Part shown: positions 1-9,590 of the stretch, piece after piece
Numbering within the stretch: position 1 is the stretch's first letter
How the letters are laid out: the number at the start of each line of letters is the position of its first letter
Origin: Modestobacter altitudinis
GTDB taxonomy: Bacteria > Actinomycetota > Actinomycetes > Mycobacteriales > Geodermatophilaceae
Reading direction: 5' to 3'
Length of the DNA stretch: 64,000 nt
Assembly: GCF_005930475.1 (NCBI RefSeq)
Contig: NZ_SJEW01000002.1
Span: 62,001-126,000 of the forward strand
Notes under the pieces: generated by a model
The model's input: only the letters and a program-made list of their open reading frames with translations
Databases searched by the model: none
Told to the model about the DNA's origin: nothing
Translations under genes and position numbers: made by a program

Positions 1-240
1 CGCGGCGACCGGCATGGTGAGCCAGAGCAGCGCGTAGGCCACCACCCCGATGCCGGTGAGCGCCAGGCCCACGAAGACGACCCGGACCGCCATCGCGTCC
101 AGCCGCAGGTGCGCCGCCGTCCCCGAGGCGACGCCGGCCAGCAGCCGGCCGCTGCGCGGGCGCACCAACGGGGGCCGCAGAGCACGGCCGTCGGGGAGCC
201 GCTCCGTGGGCCCGGCCGGCGGAGCGGTGCTGGTGGTCAC
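1..240 (-). CDS. PspC-domain protein, N-terminal fragment (possibly a sensor kinase)
   Basis: Runs off the left edge; 80 residues are visible from a GTG start at 240. Residues 32-77 form a PspC domain: a glycine-rich entry (RLLAGVASGTAAHL) followed by a hydrophobic membrane segment ending in ALLWLTMP, matching the PspC domains of the two rightward genes at 374 and 789. PspC proteins act in envelope or phage-shock stress. In many actinobacteria a divergent neighbour of pspC genes is a histidine kinase with an N-terminal PspC domain, so this may be that kinase, but the catalytic part lies outside the window. The start is supported by position only; the ribosome binding site is weak. Confidence 0.7.
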   Translation of the reverse strand, partial: MTTSTAPPAGPTERLPDGRALRPPLVRPRSGRLLAGVASGTAAHLRLDAMAVRVVFVGLALTGIGVVAYALLWLTMPVAA

Positions 241-313
241 GACGTCGATGGTGTCACCGTGCCCGCCCGTGGCACACCGGTGATCACCCCGAGTGCGGAT
301 GCCGGGACGGATG

Positions 314-350
314 GGGGTCCGACCGGGGCGTTCCCGGATACCGCCGGGCG
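314..350 (+). promoter_or_regulatory. Conserved upstream box of the first PspC gene
   Basis: A stretch with core ACCGGGGCGTTCCC then GATACCGCCGG lies 52 nt (counted from the core's first A) before the ATG at 374. The same core occurs exactly 52 nt before the ATG at 789. Identical sequence and identical spacing point to a shared promoter or operator that was duplicated with the gene. The sigma factor class cannot be assigned from sequence alone. Confidence 0.45.
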
Positions 351-373
351 CCCGGACGGCGCAGGTTGAGGAC

Positions 374-625
374 ATGACCTCGACGACCACCGCCGCCCTC
401 CCTCCCGCCTCGCCCAGCACGACGCCCGCCGGGCCCCGGCTGGCGCGGAGCAACACCGACAAGAAGATCGCCGGCGTCGCCGCCGGGCTGGCCGAGCACA
501 CCGGTGTCGACGCCGTCCTGTGGCGAGTCGCCTTCGTGGCCCTGACCCTCGCCGGCGGGGGCACCGGCATCCTGGTCTACGGGCTGCTCTGGCTGCTCAT
601 GCCGGCTCCGGAGACCCGGGGCTGA
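374..625 (+). CDS. Small PspC-domain membrane protein
   Basis: An 83-residue protein. After a Pro/Thr/Ala-rich N-terminus (about 25 residues) it is essentially one PspC domain: basic residues SNTDKKIAGVAAGLAEHTGVD, then a membrane helix ending LLWLLMP. Family members sit in the inner membrane and take part in phage-shock-type envelope stress responses. I chose ATG 374 because GAGG lies about 7 nt upstream and because the paralogue at 789 begins with the same MTS; an in-frame ATG at 293 would place the conserved upstream box inside the gene. It is followed by a strong hairpin, so it is probably monocistronic. Confidence 0.8.
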   Translation: MTSTTTAALPPASPSTTPAGPRLARSNTDKKIAGVAAGLAEHTGVDAVLWRVAFVALTLAGGGTGILVYGLLWLLMPAPETRG

Positions 626-627
626 CC

Positions 628-645
628 CCGCTCCAGCACTCCCCC
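628..645. repeat. 18 bp post-stop repeat, copy 1
   Basis: An 18 bp sequence (CCGCTCCAGCACTCCCCC) directly downstream of the small pspC stop recurs exactly at 56996-57013, again just after a stop codon. Function unknown. Confidence 0.5.
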
Positions 646-646
646 A

Positions 647-687
647 GGACCGGGGGCGGACGCCACGCCGGCGTCCGCCCCCGGTCC
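647..687. terminator. 18 bp perfect hairpin after the small pspC gene
   Basis: Arms 647-664 and 670-687 are perfectly complementary (GGACCGGGGGCGGACGCC and its complement) with a 5 nt loop. It has no T-run, as is usual for actinobacterial intrinsic terminators. It lies 22 nt after the stop at 625. Confidence 0.75.
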
Positions 688-726
688 TCGTCGTGCGCCG
701 GGCCGGTCCACGCGGCACCGGGAGGA

Positions 727-763
727 TCAGGGTCGAACCGGGGCGTTCCCTGATACCGCCGGA
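727..763 (+). promoter_or_regulatory. Conserved upstream box of the second PspC gene
   Basis: Second copy of the box at 314-350, with core AACCGGGGCGTTCCC and TGATACCGCCGG at the same distance from the downstream ATG (789). It is likely the promoter or operator of the PspC/LiaF-like gene. Confidence 0.45.
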
Positions 764-788
764 GGACTCCGGTGAGCAGGCTGGTGGC

Positions 789-1721
789 ATGACCTCAGCA
801 CTTCCTCCCTCCGCTCCCCCGCCGGTCCCGGACCAGCCGTGGGGCTCCTGGCCTCCCCCGCCGCCGACCGGTCCGCCGACCCGCCCGCAGCTGCGCCGCA
901 GCCGCTCGGACAAGGTGATCGGCGGTGTCGCCGGTGGCCTCGCCGAGTACACCGGCGTCGACGCCCTGCTCTGGCGGGTCGGCGCCATCGCGCTCACCCT
1001 CGCCGGCGGCAGCGGCCTGATCATCTACGTGCTGCTCTGGCTGCTCATGCCGGCCGGGCCACCCGCCCGGCCCGGTGACCCCAGCGCGGCGGAGCGGGTC
1101 CGCACCGGCCCGCGGTCCGCGGTCCCCGGGGTGACCGTCGCCGCGCTGCTCATCGTGATCGGGCTGGGCGTGCTGCTCACCCAGTTCACCGACCTCGACC
1201 TCGGCGCCCACGGCTTCCTGGGCACGGCGCTGCTGGTGGTGGGCGTGGGCCTGGTCGTCGGTGCGCTCACCGGCGTCGGCCGCGGCGCCAAGGGCGGGCT
1301 CATCGGGCTGGGCGTCGTGCTCGCCGCCGCCCTGGCCGTCGTCACCTCGATCGACCTGCCCAACGGCGACGTCGGCGACCGCACCTACCGGCCCGCCACG
1401 GCGTCGGCCGTCGAGGGGGTCTACGAACACGCCGCCGGCGACCTCACCGTCGACCTGCGGGACGTCGACCTGACCGGCCTGAGCTCACCGATCGTCACCC
1501 GGATCGACCACGGCATCGGGGACGTCGACGTGCTCGTGCCCCGCTCCGCCGACGTCCAGGTCACCTCGGACACCGGCATCGGTGAGACCGACCTGTTCGG
1601 GGACAACTCCGACAGCGGGACGTTCCCCGGCTCCGGCGCCTCCTGGTCCGATGACGACGAGCTCGAGTTCCGGATCACCATCGAGTCCGGTGCCGGTGAC
1701 GTGGAGGTGTCCCGTGGCTGA
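789..1721 (+). CDS. PspC-domain protein with LiaF-like C-terminal domain
   Basis: A 310-residue membrane protein. The N-terminus is Pro-rich (about 35 residues), then comes a PspC domain (about 38-92, with SDKVIGGVAGGLAEYTGVD and LLWLLMP), then three further hydrophobic segments (about 110-200), then a soluble C-terminal part resembling LiaF/DUF2154 domains (repeated GDVDV and GIGETD type strands). Such proteins sense or relay envelope stress. ATG 789 was chosen over upstream in-frame starts because of the conserved upstream box and the MTS start shared with the gene at 374. The next gene overlaps its 3' end (1714), so the two are cotranscribed. Confidence 0.82.
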   Translation: MTSALPPSAPPPVPDQPWGSWPPPPPTGPPTRPQLRRSRSDKVIGGVAGGLAEYTGVDALLWRVGAIALTLAGGSGLIIYVLLWLLMPAGPPARPGDPSAAERVRTGPRSAVPGVTVAALLIVIGLGVLLTQFTDLDLGAHGFLGTALLVVGVGLVVGALTGVGRGAKGGLIGLGVVLAAALAVVTSIDLPNGDVGDRTYRPATASAVEGVYEHAAGDLTVDLRDVDLTGLSSPIVTRIDHGIGDVDVLVPRSADVQVTSDTGIGETDLFGDNSDSGTFPGSGASWSDDDELEFRITIESGAGDVEVSRG

Positions 1722-2004
1722 CTACAGCGAGTTCCCGACCACACCCACCAGCTGGCAGGCGAACCTGATGCCCGAGCCGGAGACCGCGCTGTCGCCCCAG
1801 ACCCCGTCGCCTCCGGCCCGGCCACCGGTCGACGCGGTCTCGCTGATCGCGGGGCTGCTGTTCATCGCGCTGGCGGTGCTGCTGATGGCCGGCGTGGACC
1901 TCGACGCCGATTGGTTCGGGCACGGCATCGCCTGGATCCTGCTGATCGGCGCCGGCATCGGCCTGCTGGTCAACGAACTCCGCCGGGCCCGCCGCCGCCG
2001 CTGA
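1714..2004 (+). CDS. Small predicted membrane protein
   Basis: A 96-residue protein with a GTG start at 1714 preceded by GGAGGTG, overlapping the 3' end of the PspC/LiaF-like gene by 8 nt. The first 45 residues are polar and Pro-rich. Two hydrophobic segments follow (about 46-64 and 70-85), separated by a short acidic loop (DLDAD), and the tail is strongly basic (RRARRRR), which suggests a cytoplasmic C-terminus. I recognise no family. Position and coupling suggest it works with the PspC proteins in the membrane. Confidence 0.7.
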   Translation: MADYSEFPTTPTSWQANLMPEPETALSPQTPSPPARPPVDAVSLIAGLLFIALAVLLMAGVDLDADWFGHGIAWILLIGAGIGLLVNELRRARRRR

Positions 2005-2032
2005 CGACGAAGGGCTGAGGAGCAGGACCCAT

Positions 2033-2066
2033 GAGGGCCCAGGGAGCAGCAGCTCCCCGGGCCCTC
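2033..2066. terminator. Hairpin after the pspC cluster
   Basis: Outer arms GAGGGCCC (2033-2040) and GGGCCCTC (2059-2066) enclose an inner GGGAGC/GCTCCC stem (2042-2047 and 2052-2057). It lies 28 nt after the stop at 2004 and most likely ends transcription of the rightward pspC cluster. Confidence 0.7.
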
Positions 2067-2167
2067 GTACGTCACGGGCGACGTACTGGCACGTCTGAGG
2101 GAAGGTGACGTGCCGGCCCTCCCACGTGGCTCTGGTGCCCGACGCGAGCGCCAGCGAGCGCCGGTCA

Positions 2168-2221
2168 GGCCCCCTCCAGGGGCCCGCCCTGAGCTTGCGA
2201 AGGGTGGGGAGGAGGGGGTCC
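2168..2221 (-). repeat. Stop-proximal palindromic repeat, copy A (after guaA)
   Basis: Member of the dispersed family described in the findings. Outer arms GGCCCCCTCC (2168-2177) and GGAGGGGGTCC (2211-2221) pair. The inner stem pairs CCCGCCCT with AGGGTGGG around a GAGCTTGCGA-like loop. In the guaA direction the element starts immediately after the TAA stop codon, with no gap. Confidence 0.75.
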
Positions 2222-3790
2222 TTACTCCCATTCGATGGTGCCCGGCGGCTTGCTGGTCACGTCGAGCACCACGCGGTTGACCTCGGCCACCTCGTTGGTG
2301 ATCCGGGTGGAGATCCGCGCCAGCACGTCGTAGGGCAGCCGGGTCCAGTCCGCGGTCATGGCGTCCTCGCTGGACACCGGGCGCAGCGCGATCGGATGGC
2401 CGTACGTGCGCCCGTCGCCCTGCACCCCCACCGAGCGGACGTCGGCCAGCAGCACCACCGGGCACTGCCAGATCTCGGTGTCCAGGTGTGCCGCGCTGAG
2501 CTCTTCGCGGGCGATCGCGTCGGCCTGGCGCAGCACGTCGAGCCGTTCCCGGGTGACCTCGCCGACGATCCGGATCCCGAGGCCGGGCCCGGGGAACGGC
2601 TGGCGCTGCACCAGGGTGTCGGGCAGCCCCAGCTGGCGGCCGACCTCGCGCACCTCGTCCTTGAACAGCGTGCGCAGCGGCTCGACCAGGGTGAAGGTCA
2701 GGTCCTCGGGCAGCCCGCCTACGTTGTGGTGGCTCTTGATGTTCGCCGTCCCGGTGCCGCCGCCGGACTCGACGACGTCGGGGTACAGCGTGCCCTGCAC
2801 CAGGAAGTCGACGGTCTCGCCGTGCTCCTTCGCGTCCCCGATCACGTCGAGCGCGGCCTGCTCGAAGACCCGGATGAACTCCCGGCCGATGATCTTCCGC
2901 TTCTGCTCGGGGTCGCTGACCCCGGCGAGTGCGGCCAGGAACTGCTCGCCGGCGTCGACGACCCGCAGGTCGGCACCGGTCACGGCGACGAAGTCGCGCT
3001 CGATCTGCTCGGTCTCGCCCTGCCGCATCAGCCCGTGGTCGACGTAGACGCAGGTGAGCCTGTCGCCGATCGCCCGCTGCACCAGCGCCGCGGCGACCGC
3101 GGAGTCGACCCCGCCGGACAGCCCGCAGATCGCCCGCCGGTCGCCGATCTGCTCGCGGATCGTGGCGACCTGATCGTCGACGACGTTCGCCATCGTCCAG
3201 GTCGGCTGCAGCCCGGCGATGTCGAAGAGGAAGTGCTCGAGCACCGTCTGGCCGTGCGGGGTGTTCTTGACCTCGGGGTGGAACTGCACCCCGGCCAGCC
3301 GCCGGTCGACGTCCTCGAAGGCGGCGACCGGGGCACCGGTGGACGTGGCGGTGACGGTGAACCCGGGCGGCGCGGCGCTGACGGCGTCCCCGTGGCTCAT
3401 CCACACCGACTGCTCGTTCGGCAGGTCGCCGAACAGCCGGGCCCGGGTGGTGACCGTCAGCGGGGTGCCGCCGTACTCCCGGTCGCCGGTGCGGGCGACG
3501 GTGCCGCCGAGGCTGGCCGCCATGGCCTGGAACCCGTAGCAGATGCCGAAGGCCGGGACCCCGGCCTCGAACACCGTCGGGTCCACCTGCGGAGCGCCCT
3601 CGGCGTAGACGCTGGACGGTCCACCGGACAGCACGATCGCCGCCGGCTTGCGGGCCAGCAGCTCCTCGACCGGGACGTCGGAGCCGACGAGCTCGGAGTA
3701 GACCCCGGCCTCACGGATCCGGCGGGCGATGAGCTGGGCGTACTGCGCCCCGAAGTCGACGACCAGGACGGTCGGGAAGTCCATGCTCAT
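2222..3790 (-). CDS. guaA: GMP synthase (glutamine-hydrolysing)
   Basis: A 522-residue enzyme that converts XMP to GMP using glutamine and ATP, the last step of GMP synthesis. The N-terminal class I glutamine amidotransferase domain has its nucleophile in GICYGFQ (Cys84) and the His/Glu pair in FHPEV. The ATP pyrophosphatase domain carries the P-loop LSGGVDS (around residue 230), and the dimerisation domain ends in PGTIEWE as in the family. The ATG at 3790 overlaps the stop of the GuaB3-like gene as ATGA, implying translational coupling; ATG 3784 is the alternative. It is last in the guaB-guaB3-guaA series and is followed directly by a palindromic repeat. Confidence 0.97.
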   Translation of the reverse strand: MSMDFPTVLVVDFGAQYAQLIARRIREAGVYSELVGSDVPVEELLARKPAAIVLSGGPSSVYAEGAPQVDPTVFEAGVPAFGICYGFQAMAASLGGTVARTGDREYGGTPLTVTTRARLFGDLPNEQSVWMSHGDAVSAAPPGFTVTATSTGAPVAAFEDVDRRLAGVQFHPEVKNTPHGQTVLEHFLFDIAGLQPTWTMANVVDDQVATIREQIGDRRAICGLSGGVDSAVAAALVQRAIGDRLTCVYVDHGLMRQGETEQIERDFVAVTGADLRVVDAGEQFLAALAGVSDPEQKRKIIGREFIRVFEQAALDVIGDAKEHGETVDFLVQGTLYPDVVESGGGTGTANIKSHHNVGGLPEDLTFTLVEPLRTLFKDEVREVGRQLGLPDTLVQRQPFPGPGLGIRIVGEVTRERLDVLRQADAIAREELSAAHLDTEIWQCPVVLLADVRSVGVQGDGRTYGHPIALRPVSSEDAMTADWTRLPYDVLARISTRITNEVAEVNRVVLDVTSKPPGTIEWE

Positions 3791-4956
3791 CCGAGCAGGT
3801 GCCCCTCGGCTGCGGCCCCGGCGCCGCCGCCACCGAGGACCAGGTCGACCCGCTGGAACTCCTTGAGGTCCCGGTAGCCGGTCTTGGCCATCGTGCGGCG
3901 CAGCGCACCGAAGAGGTTGGTGCGCCCGTCGGCGGCCTCGGCCGGGCCGAGCAGCACCTGCTGCAGGGTCCCGCGCGGGGTGGCCGGGGCGGACGTCCCG
4001 CCGCGCGGGAGCCGCGGGTGCGCCGCGACCGAGTCCCACCAGACGCCGCCGCCGGGGGCCTCGGCGGCGGCCCGCAGCGGCTCCCCCACCTGGACGGCGT
4101 CGGCGCCGCAGGCCAGCGCGCGGGCGATCGCCCCGCTGGTCTCGATCCGGCCGTTGGCGATGACGTGCACGTACCGGCCACCGGTCTCGTCGAGGTAGTC
4201 GCGGCGGGCCGCGGCGGCGTCGGCGATGGCGCTGGCCAGCGGCACCCGGATGCCCATCACCGCGTCGGCCGTCGACCAGCTGTCGGCGCCGACGCCGACG
4301 ATGACGCCGGCCGCGCCGGTGCGCATGAGGTGCAGCGCGGTCTGGTAGTCCGCGGCCCCGCCGACGATCACCGGGACGTCGAGGTCGGCGATGAACTCCT
4401 TGAGGTTCAGCGCCTCCCCGCCCTTGGTGACGTGCTCGGCGGAGACGATGGTGCCCTGGATGACCAGCAGGTCCACCCCGGCGGCGAGCACGGTCGGGGC
4501 CAGCTGCACGGTGTGCTGCGGGGAGACGCGCACCGCCGTCGTCACGCCCGAGTCGCGCATCTCCTTGATCCGCGCGGTGACCAGGTCGGGCTTCACCGGC
4601 TCGGCGTAGACCTGCTGCAGCAACGCCGTGGGCGGACCGGTCTCCGGCGATGCGGCGTCGCGGAGCTGCCGGTAGACGTCGGTGGGGTCGTCGTACCGGG
4701 TCCACAGGCCCTCGGCGTTGAGCACCCCGAGGCCACCGGCCTGGCCGACGGCGACCGCGGTCGCGGGGCTCACCACGGCGTCGCTGGGGCTGGTGACCAG
4801 CGGGATGTCGAACCGGAAGGCGTCGATCTGCCAGGAGGTCGAGACGTCGTCGTGGTCGCGGGTGCGCCGCGACGGGACGATCGACACCTCCTCCAGGTCA
4901 TAGCCCCGGCGGGCGAACCGGTTCAGGCCGATCTCGACGTTGTCGCGTACGGGCAA
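3787..4956 (-). CDS. guaB3: GuaB3 family IMP dehydrogenase-related protein
   Basis: A 389-residue IMPDH/GMP-reductase barrel protein without CBS domains. [20 protein letters not shown] and [19 protein letters not shown] are hallmarks of the actinobacterial GuaB3 group. The position of the IMPDH catalytic cysteine loop reads GADSWSTAD, so the nucleophilic Cys is absent, as I recall for mycobacterial GuaB3; its physiological role is unsettled. No ATG or GTG is available upstream in frame, so the best start is TTG at 4956, just after a duplicated piece of the guaB 3' end. It lies between guaB and guaA, as in Mycobacterium and Streptomyces. Confidence 0.88.
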   Translation of the reverse strand: MPVRDNVEIGLNRFARRGYDLEEVSIVPSRRTRDHDDVSTSWQIDAFRFDIPLVTSPSDAVVSPATAVAVGQAGGLGVLNAEGLWTRYDDPTDVYRQLRDAASPETGPPTALLQQVYAEPVKPDLVTARIKEMRDSGVTTAVRVSPQHTVQLAPTVLAAGVDLLVIQGTIVSAEHVTKGGEALNLKEFIADLDVPVIVGGAADYQTALHLMRTGAAGVIVGVGADSWSTADAVMGIRVPLASAIADAAAARRDYLDETGGRYVHVIANGRIETSGAIARALACGADAVQVGEPLRAAAEAPGGGVWWDSVAAHPRLPRGGTSAPATPRGTLQQVLLGPAEAADGRTNLFGALRRTMAKTGYRDLKEFQRVDLVLGGGGAGAAAEGHLLG

Positions 4957-4959
4957 CGG

Positions 4960-4994
4960 GTCACCGACCTCGGTAGTTGGGGGCTTCGGTGGTC
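4960..4994. repeat. Tandem copy of the guaB 3' end (copy 1)
   Basis: 35 bp matching 5019-5053 with one mismatch (position 4979). Copy 2 encodes the last residues and stop of GuaB ([10 protein letters not shown]), so copy 1 is a duplicated coding tail lying in the guaB-guaB3 spacer. It closes a tiny ORF starting at ATG 5016 (18 codons, product ending [11 protein letters not shown]). Confidence 0.85.
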
Positions 4995-5018
4995 TCGCGG
5001 ACGGAGGTGGAGCTCATC

Positions 5019-6636
<1,618 letters not shown>

Positions 6637-6724
6637 TTACCGTTGTGGGTTGGCGGGCACGTCTGCCCGACTGCTGAGCGACCAGCAGCGCCGAACACGC
6701 CGGCCATCCCGGCAAGGAGGACAC

Positions 6725-7147
6725 GTGGACGCGTGGGACGACGCATTCGGCGCTTCCCCTGACCGTGACCCGGACTTCGGGCCGGACGACCGGTCGGGGC
6801 AGCCGCCGCTGACCATGGAAGAACGCGCCGGGGTGCTCGACGACCTCGCCGAGCTGGAGGTCTTCCGCACGCTGCTGGAGCCGACCGGGGTCAAGGGCAT
6901 CGTCGTCGACTGCCCGGACTGCGACGAGGAGCACCACGTCGACTGGGCCCTGATGCAGGCCAACCTGCGGCAGCTGCTCGACGAGGGCCAGACCGGCCGG
7001 CACGAGCCGCCCTTCGACCCCGACCCCGACGACTACGTCAGCTGGGACTACGCCAGCGGCTACGCCGACGGGGTGGCCGCACTCGCCGAGCGCGAGGAGC
7101 CCAGCGGCCGGCACGGTTCCACGGGCCGGCACGCCCGCGACGACTGA
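6725..7147 (+). CDS. DUF5319-like small acidic protein
   Basis: A 140-residue, very acidic soluble protein. The GTG at 6725 is chosen because of the strong AAGGAGG site upstream. It contains a Cys-x-x-Cys pair in [14 protein letters not shown] (around residue 62), a helical middle section, and a C-terminal part with [16 protein letters not shown] conserved protein of this type sits divergently beside guaB in many actinobacteria (annotated as DUF5319); its function is unknown. The CxxC plus His could bind a metal, but only one pair is present. Nothing in the sequence ties it to purine metabolism beyond position. Confidence 0.75.
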   Translation: MDAWDDAFGASPDRDPDFGPDDRSGQPPLTMEERAGVLDDLAELEVFRTLLEPTGVKGIVVDCPDCDEEHHVDWALMQANLRQLLDEGQTGRHEPPFDPDPDDYVSWDYASGYADGVAALAEREEPSGRHGSTGRHARDD

Positions 7148-7170
7148 CGGACCCGCTCCGCGCGAGGTCG

Positions 7171-7242
7171 AGCCGCCTCGTCGACCGTCGACCCGCGCTG
7201 CAGCGCGGCTCGACCGTCGCTGAGGCGGCTCAGGCCCGTCGA
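7171..7242. repeat. 72 bp hairpin repeat, left copy (flanks the AbiEi-like gene)
   Basis: 72 bp aligning without gaps to 8361-8432, about three quarters identical. It starts AGCCGCC and ends GGCGGCTCAGGCCCGTCGA in both copies. It is an imperfect palindrome (AGCCGCCT with AGGCGGCT; inner GCGCTGCAGCGC). The stop codon of the AbiEi-like gene (7230-7232) lies inside it. It also serves as the convergent 3' region of the gene ending at 7147. Confidence 0.75.
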
Positions 7243-8252
7243 CTCGAGGCGCACACCCGCCCCACGTCACGGGGCACGGCACGGAACGCCCGAATTGCGC
7301 GCCCTTGCGAGGCGAGCTCGCGGCGGAGCCGGGCCTCGACGGGCGCCCACCCGGGCCCCAGGTGCTCGTCGACGATCCGGACGAACCGGACCCCGACCGA
7401 GCGCAGCAGGTCCTCGCGGAGCTCCTCGTCGAACAGCACGTCCTCGGGGCGACCGCCGTAGGCCGGCCGGACGTACTTCACCCGGCCGGCGAACTCCACC
7501 GCCAGCGCAGCGTCCTCGTACCAGCCGTCGGCGACCTTCACGAGCTCGCCGTCCACCCACAGCTCGACCTGCGGGACGAACGGTGGCAGCCCGGCGGCGC
7601 GGAAGCAGAGACGGCCCTTGGTCTCCAGCCACGACTCGGCCCGCCCGTCCGCAGCCGCGACGGCACGGACCGCGCGCGGCAGTCGGGGCGCGTACCGGTG
7701 GCGGTCCAGCGTCCCGCGCAGCTCCTCCGGGGTGACCAGCCCGCGCAGCAGGGCGGCGTCCAGGGCAGCCACCGCCGGCAGCTCGGACCACTCACGGGCC
7801 GTGTCGACGAGCGTGCGGGCCGCCGTCGTGACCCGGTGGCCGCCCACCTCGGTCACCTCGGCGTCCGGGAGCTCGGCCCGGACCATCATGTAGCCGGGAC
7901 CGCTGCGCCAGCGGTGCGGGTCGACCAGCCGGACCTCCGGGGCCAGCCCGACCGGCAGGGGCAGGCGCCAGAGGCGGGCGGCCGTGCCGTGGCTGAGCGC
8001 CGCACCCGGCCGGGCGAGCGCCGTCGTCACGACCCGGACGTCCAGCTCGTGCCGCCGACCGTCCGCCTCCAGCAGCGCGAGGTCGGCAGCGGTGACGAAC
8101 GACCCGCGGCGCAGCCGGACCCATGCCCCGGAGCGGACGGCGCTGCGCACCTCCGCCTCGGTGACGCCGGCTGCGGCGAGGTCAGCGCTGGTGAACAGAC
8201 CCGATCGGGTGGACGCAGCGACCCGGACCGGGCCGGGCAGGGGATGGCTCAC
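7230..8252 (-). CDS. AbiEi-type antitoxin-domain / DUF559-like protein
   Basis: A 340-residue protein from a GTG at 8252. The N-terminal about 60 residues ([20 protein letters not shown] then RLRRGSFV) are a winged-helix of the AbiEi antitoxin type. The middle part resembles AbiEi-like regulators ([10 protein letters not shown]). The C-terminal part (about 215-320) resembles the DUF559/very-short-patch endonuclease-like fold: [19 protein letters not shown], then [15 protein letters not shown] and [13 protein letters not shown]. Such proteins are widespread and often multicopy in actinobacteria. No AbiEii-type toxin partner is nearby. Related 72 bp hairpin repeats on both sides suggest it may move as a small cassette. 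Confidence 0.7.
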   Translation of the reverse strand: MSHPLPGPVRVAASTRSGLFTSADLAAAGVTEAEVRSAVRSGAWVRLRRGSFVTAADLALLEADGRRHELDVRVVTTALARPGAALSHGTAARLWRLPLPVGLAPEVRLVDPHRWRSGPGYMMVRAELPDAEVTEVGGHRVTTAARTLVDTAREWSELPAVAALDAALLRGLVTPEELRGTLDRHRYAPRLPRAVRAVAAADGRAESWLETKGRLCFRAAGLPPFVPQVELWVDGELVKVADGWYEDAALAVEFAGRVKYVRPAYGGRPEDVLFDEELREDLLRSVGVRFVRIVDEHLGPGWAPVEARLRRELASQGRAIRAFRAVPRDVGRVCASSRRA

Positions 8253-8306
8253 GCGTGGATGGTCGGGCGGCGGACCGCCGTGGCACGGTCCGCGAGCCGG
8301 GATGTG

Positions 8307-8339
8307 GACAGGCCGTCGTCCGGTGGACGACGGCCTGTC
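8307..8339. terminator. 15 bp perfect hairpin
   Basis: Arms 8307-8321 (GACAGGCCGTCGTCC) and 8325-8339 are perfectly complementary with a 3 nt loop. It lies between the BldM-like gene's 3' end and the start of the AbiEi-like gene, so it probably ends read-through from the former. Confidence 0.65.
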
Positions 8340-8360
8340 AGGGAGCGCTGGGTGTGCTGA

Positions 8361-8432
8361 AGCCGCCGCCTCGACCGTTGAGCCGGGTCACGCCCCGGCT
8401 CCACGGTCGACAGGGCGGCTCAGGCCCGTCGA
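8361..8432. repeat. 72 bp hairpin repeat, right copy
   Basis: Partner of 7171-7242. It folds well: AGCCGCC/GGCGGCT outside, TCGACCGT/ACGGTCGA next, GAGCCGGG/CCCGGCTC inside. It begins 10 nt after the stop of the BldM-like gene, so it likely also works as its terminator. Confidence 0.75.
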
Positions 8433-8442
8433 GCGAGTCAGG

Positions 8443-9210
8443 TCAGGACATCATCCCGCGGCGGAAGCCGGTGGCGACCGCCTCGGCGCGGTCCTTGGCG
8501 CCGAGCTTGCGGAACAGCCGGCGGGCGTGGGTCTTGATGGTGTCCTCGGACAGGTAGAGCTCGCGGCCGATCTGGGCGTTGCTCTTGCCCTGGCTCATGC
8601 CGGTCAGCACCTGCATCTCGCGCATCGAGAGCGCGACCTGCGGCGTCTCGGGAACGGTCGAGCGGACGGTGGTCGGGGCGGCCGCGGCCAGCGGGCTGGC
8701 ACCGCCCCAGGGCGACGGGCCGGACGGCGCGCCACCGGCACCGGACAGCGCGACGGCGTGCTGCGCAGCGCGCGGTGCGGGGGCGAGCTGCGGGCGGCCG
8801 GCGAGCTCCGGGCGCATCCCGGTGCGGGACAGGCCCAGGCCCAGCTCGAGCGGGCTGGCGTCCCAGCGGAGGTACCCGCGGGCGCCGAGGGCGACCGCGG
8901 CGCGGACGGTCTCCGCGTCGTCCGGGGCGCCGAGCAGCAGCACCGGCACCGAGGGGTGCGAGCGCAGCACCTGGGTGGCGACGGACAGCCCGCTGTCGGT
9001 GGCGCGCTGGGTGCCCACGAGCAGCACGTCGGGGAGGCGGTTGTCCAGCCGGGTGCGCAGCGAGACCGCGTCACCGACCGCCTCCACCCGGCTGACGAAG
9101 GACAGCGCGAGCAGCCGGCCGGCGACCTCGTCGCGGACCCGGCGTCGTTCGTCGAACACCCAGACCACGGCCCCACCGTTGCCGTTGCCGCGCATCCTGT
9201 CCTCGATCAC
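8443..9210 (-). CDS. bldM: BldM-like LuxR-family regulator with degenerate receiver domain
   Basis: A 255-residue DNA-binding protein. The C-terminal LuxR/FixJ helix-turn-helix (about 195-255: EMQVLTGMSQGKSNAQIGRE, LYLSEDTIKTHARRLFRKLG) closely resembles Streptomyces BldM. The N-terminus keeps the receiver fold, including GARGYLRWDAS, but the phospho-acceptor position after strand 3 reads DVLLVGTQ, so the usual Asp is a Gly. A 50-residue Ala/Gly/Pro linker, longer than in BldM, joins the two parts. It is divergent from a WhiB3/WhiD-type gene, like whiD-bldM in Streptomyces. GTG 9210 is used; ATG 9195 is an alternative. Confidence 0.82.
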   Translation of the reverse strand: MIEDRMRGNGNGGAVVWVFDERRRVRDEVAGRLLALSFVSRVEAVGDAVSLRTRLDNRLPDVLLVGTQRATDSGLSVATQVLRSHPSVPVLLLGAPDDAETVRAAVALGARGYLRWDASPLELGLGLSRTGMRPELAGRPQLAPAPRAAQHAVALSGAGGAPSGPSPWGGASPLAAAAPTTVRSTVPETPQVALSMREMQVLTGMSQGKSNAQIGRELYLSEDTIKTHARRLFRKLGAKDRAEAVATGFRRGMMS

Positions 9211-9590
9211 CGTTGCTCCCGTCTGCGCCGGCCGGGCCGGCGACGTACCGTCCGGGCGTCGCCCGGGCGGGTGCTGGGAACGGGACTGCCCCCGTGCCCA
9301 GGGGTGCCGACGTCGTCCGGTGTCCCGGACGGGTGTCGGGTGTCCCCCACCTCACCGTGGTCGGCACTCCCTGTGATCACCTTGATCCCCTGCGTAGCTA
9401 CTGGACAGCGACCATCACCCCGGCGGGTGAGGCACGGAGGGACCCGGACGAGGCGTGCCAGCGGATAGGCACATCCCGACGGTTTCCGCACCACGAGCGC
9501 GTGGCGTCGTGTTTGCGCCTCGTCGGCAGCGGGCATCGGCCCGGAAGTGACCGGGCAGACCCCCCGGTGCACCTGAGCCGAGGAGGTCCA
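9211..9590. other. Divergent regulatory region between bldM-like and whiB genes
   Basis: 380 bp with no convincing gene. It must hold the promoters of both divergent regulators. A TAGCTA hexamer (9396-9401) is a possible -10 for the leftward gene, but no good -35 accompanies it. No confident promoter was found for whiB. Self- or cross-regulation is plausible but not shown by the sequence. Confidence 0.5.

Noticed and set aside
735-760. Inverted repeat GAAC/GTTC as a protein operator in the pspC box
   Set aside because: The symmetry is lost in the other copy of the box (GACC in place of GAAC), so the palindrome itself is not conserved.
2105-3877. 590-codon open frame opposite guaA
   Set aside because: Antisense shadow; low-complexity Asp/Gly/His/Arg translation, and guaA is complete.
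7305-8360. Plus-strand frame opposite the AbiEi-like gene
   Set aside because: Reads as low-complexity Arg/Pro/Gly; the minus-strand frame has recognisable winged-helix and nuclease-like motifs.
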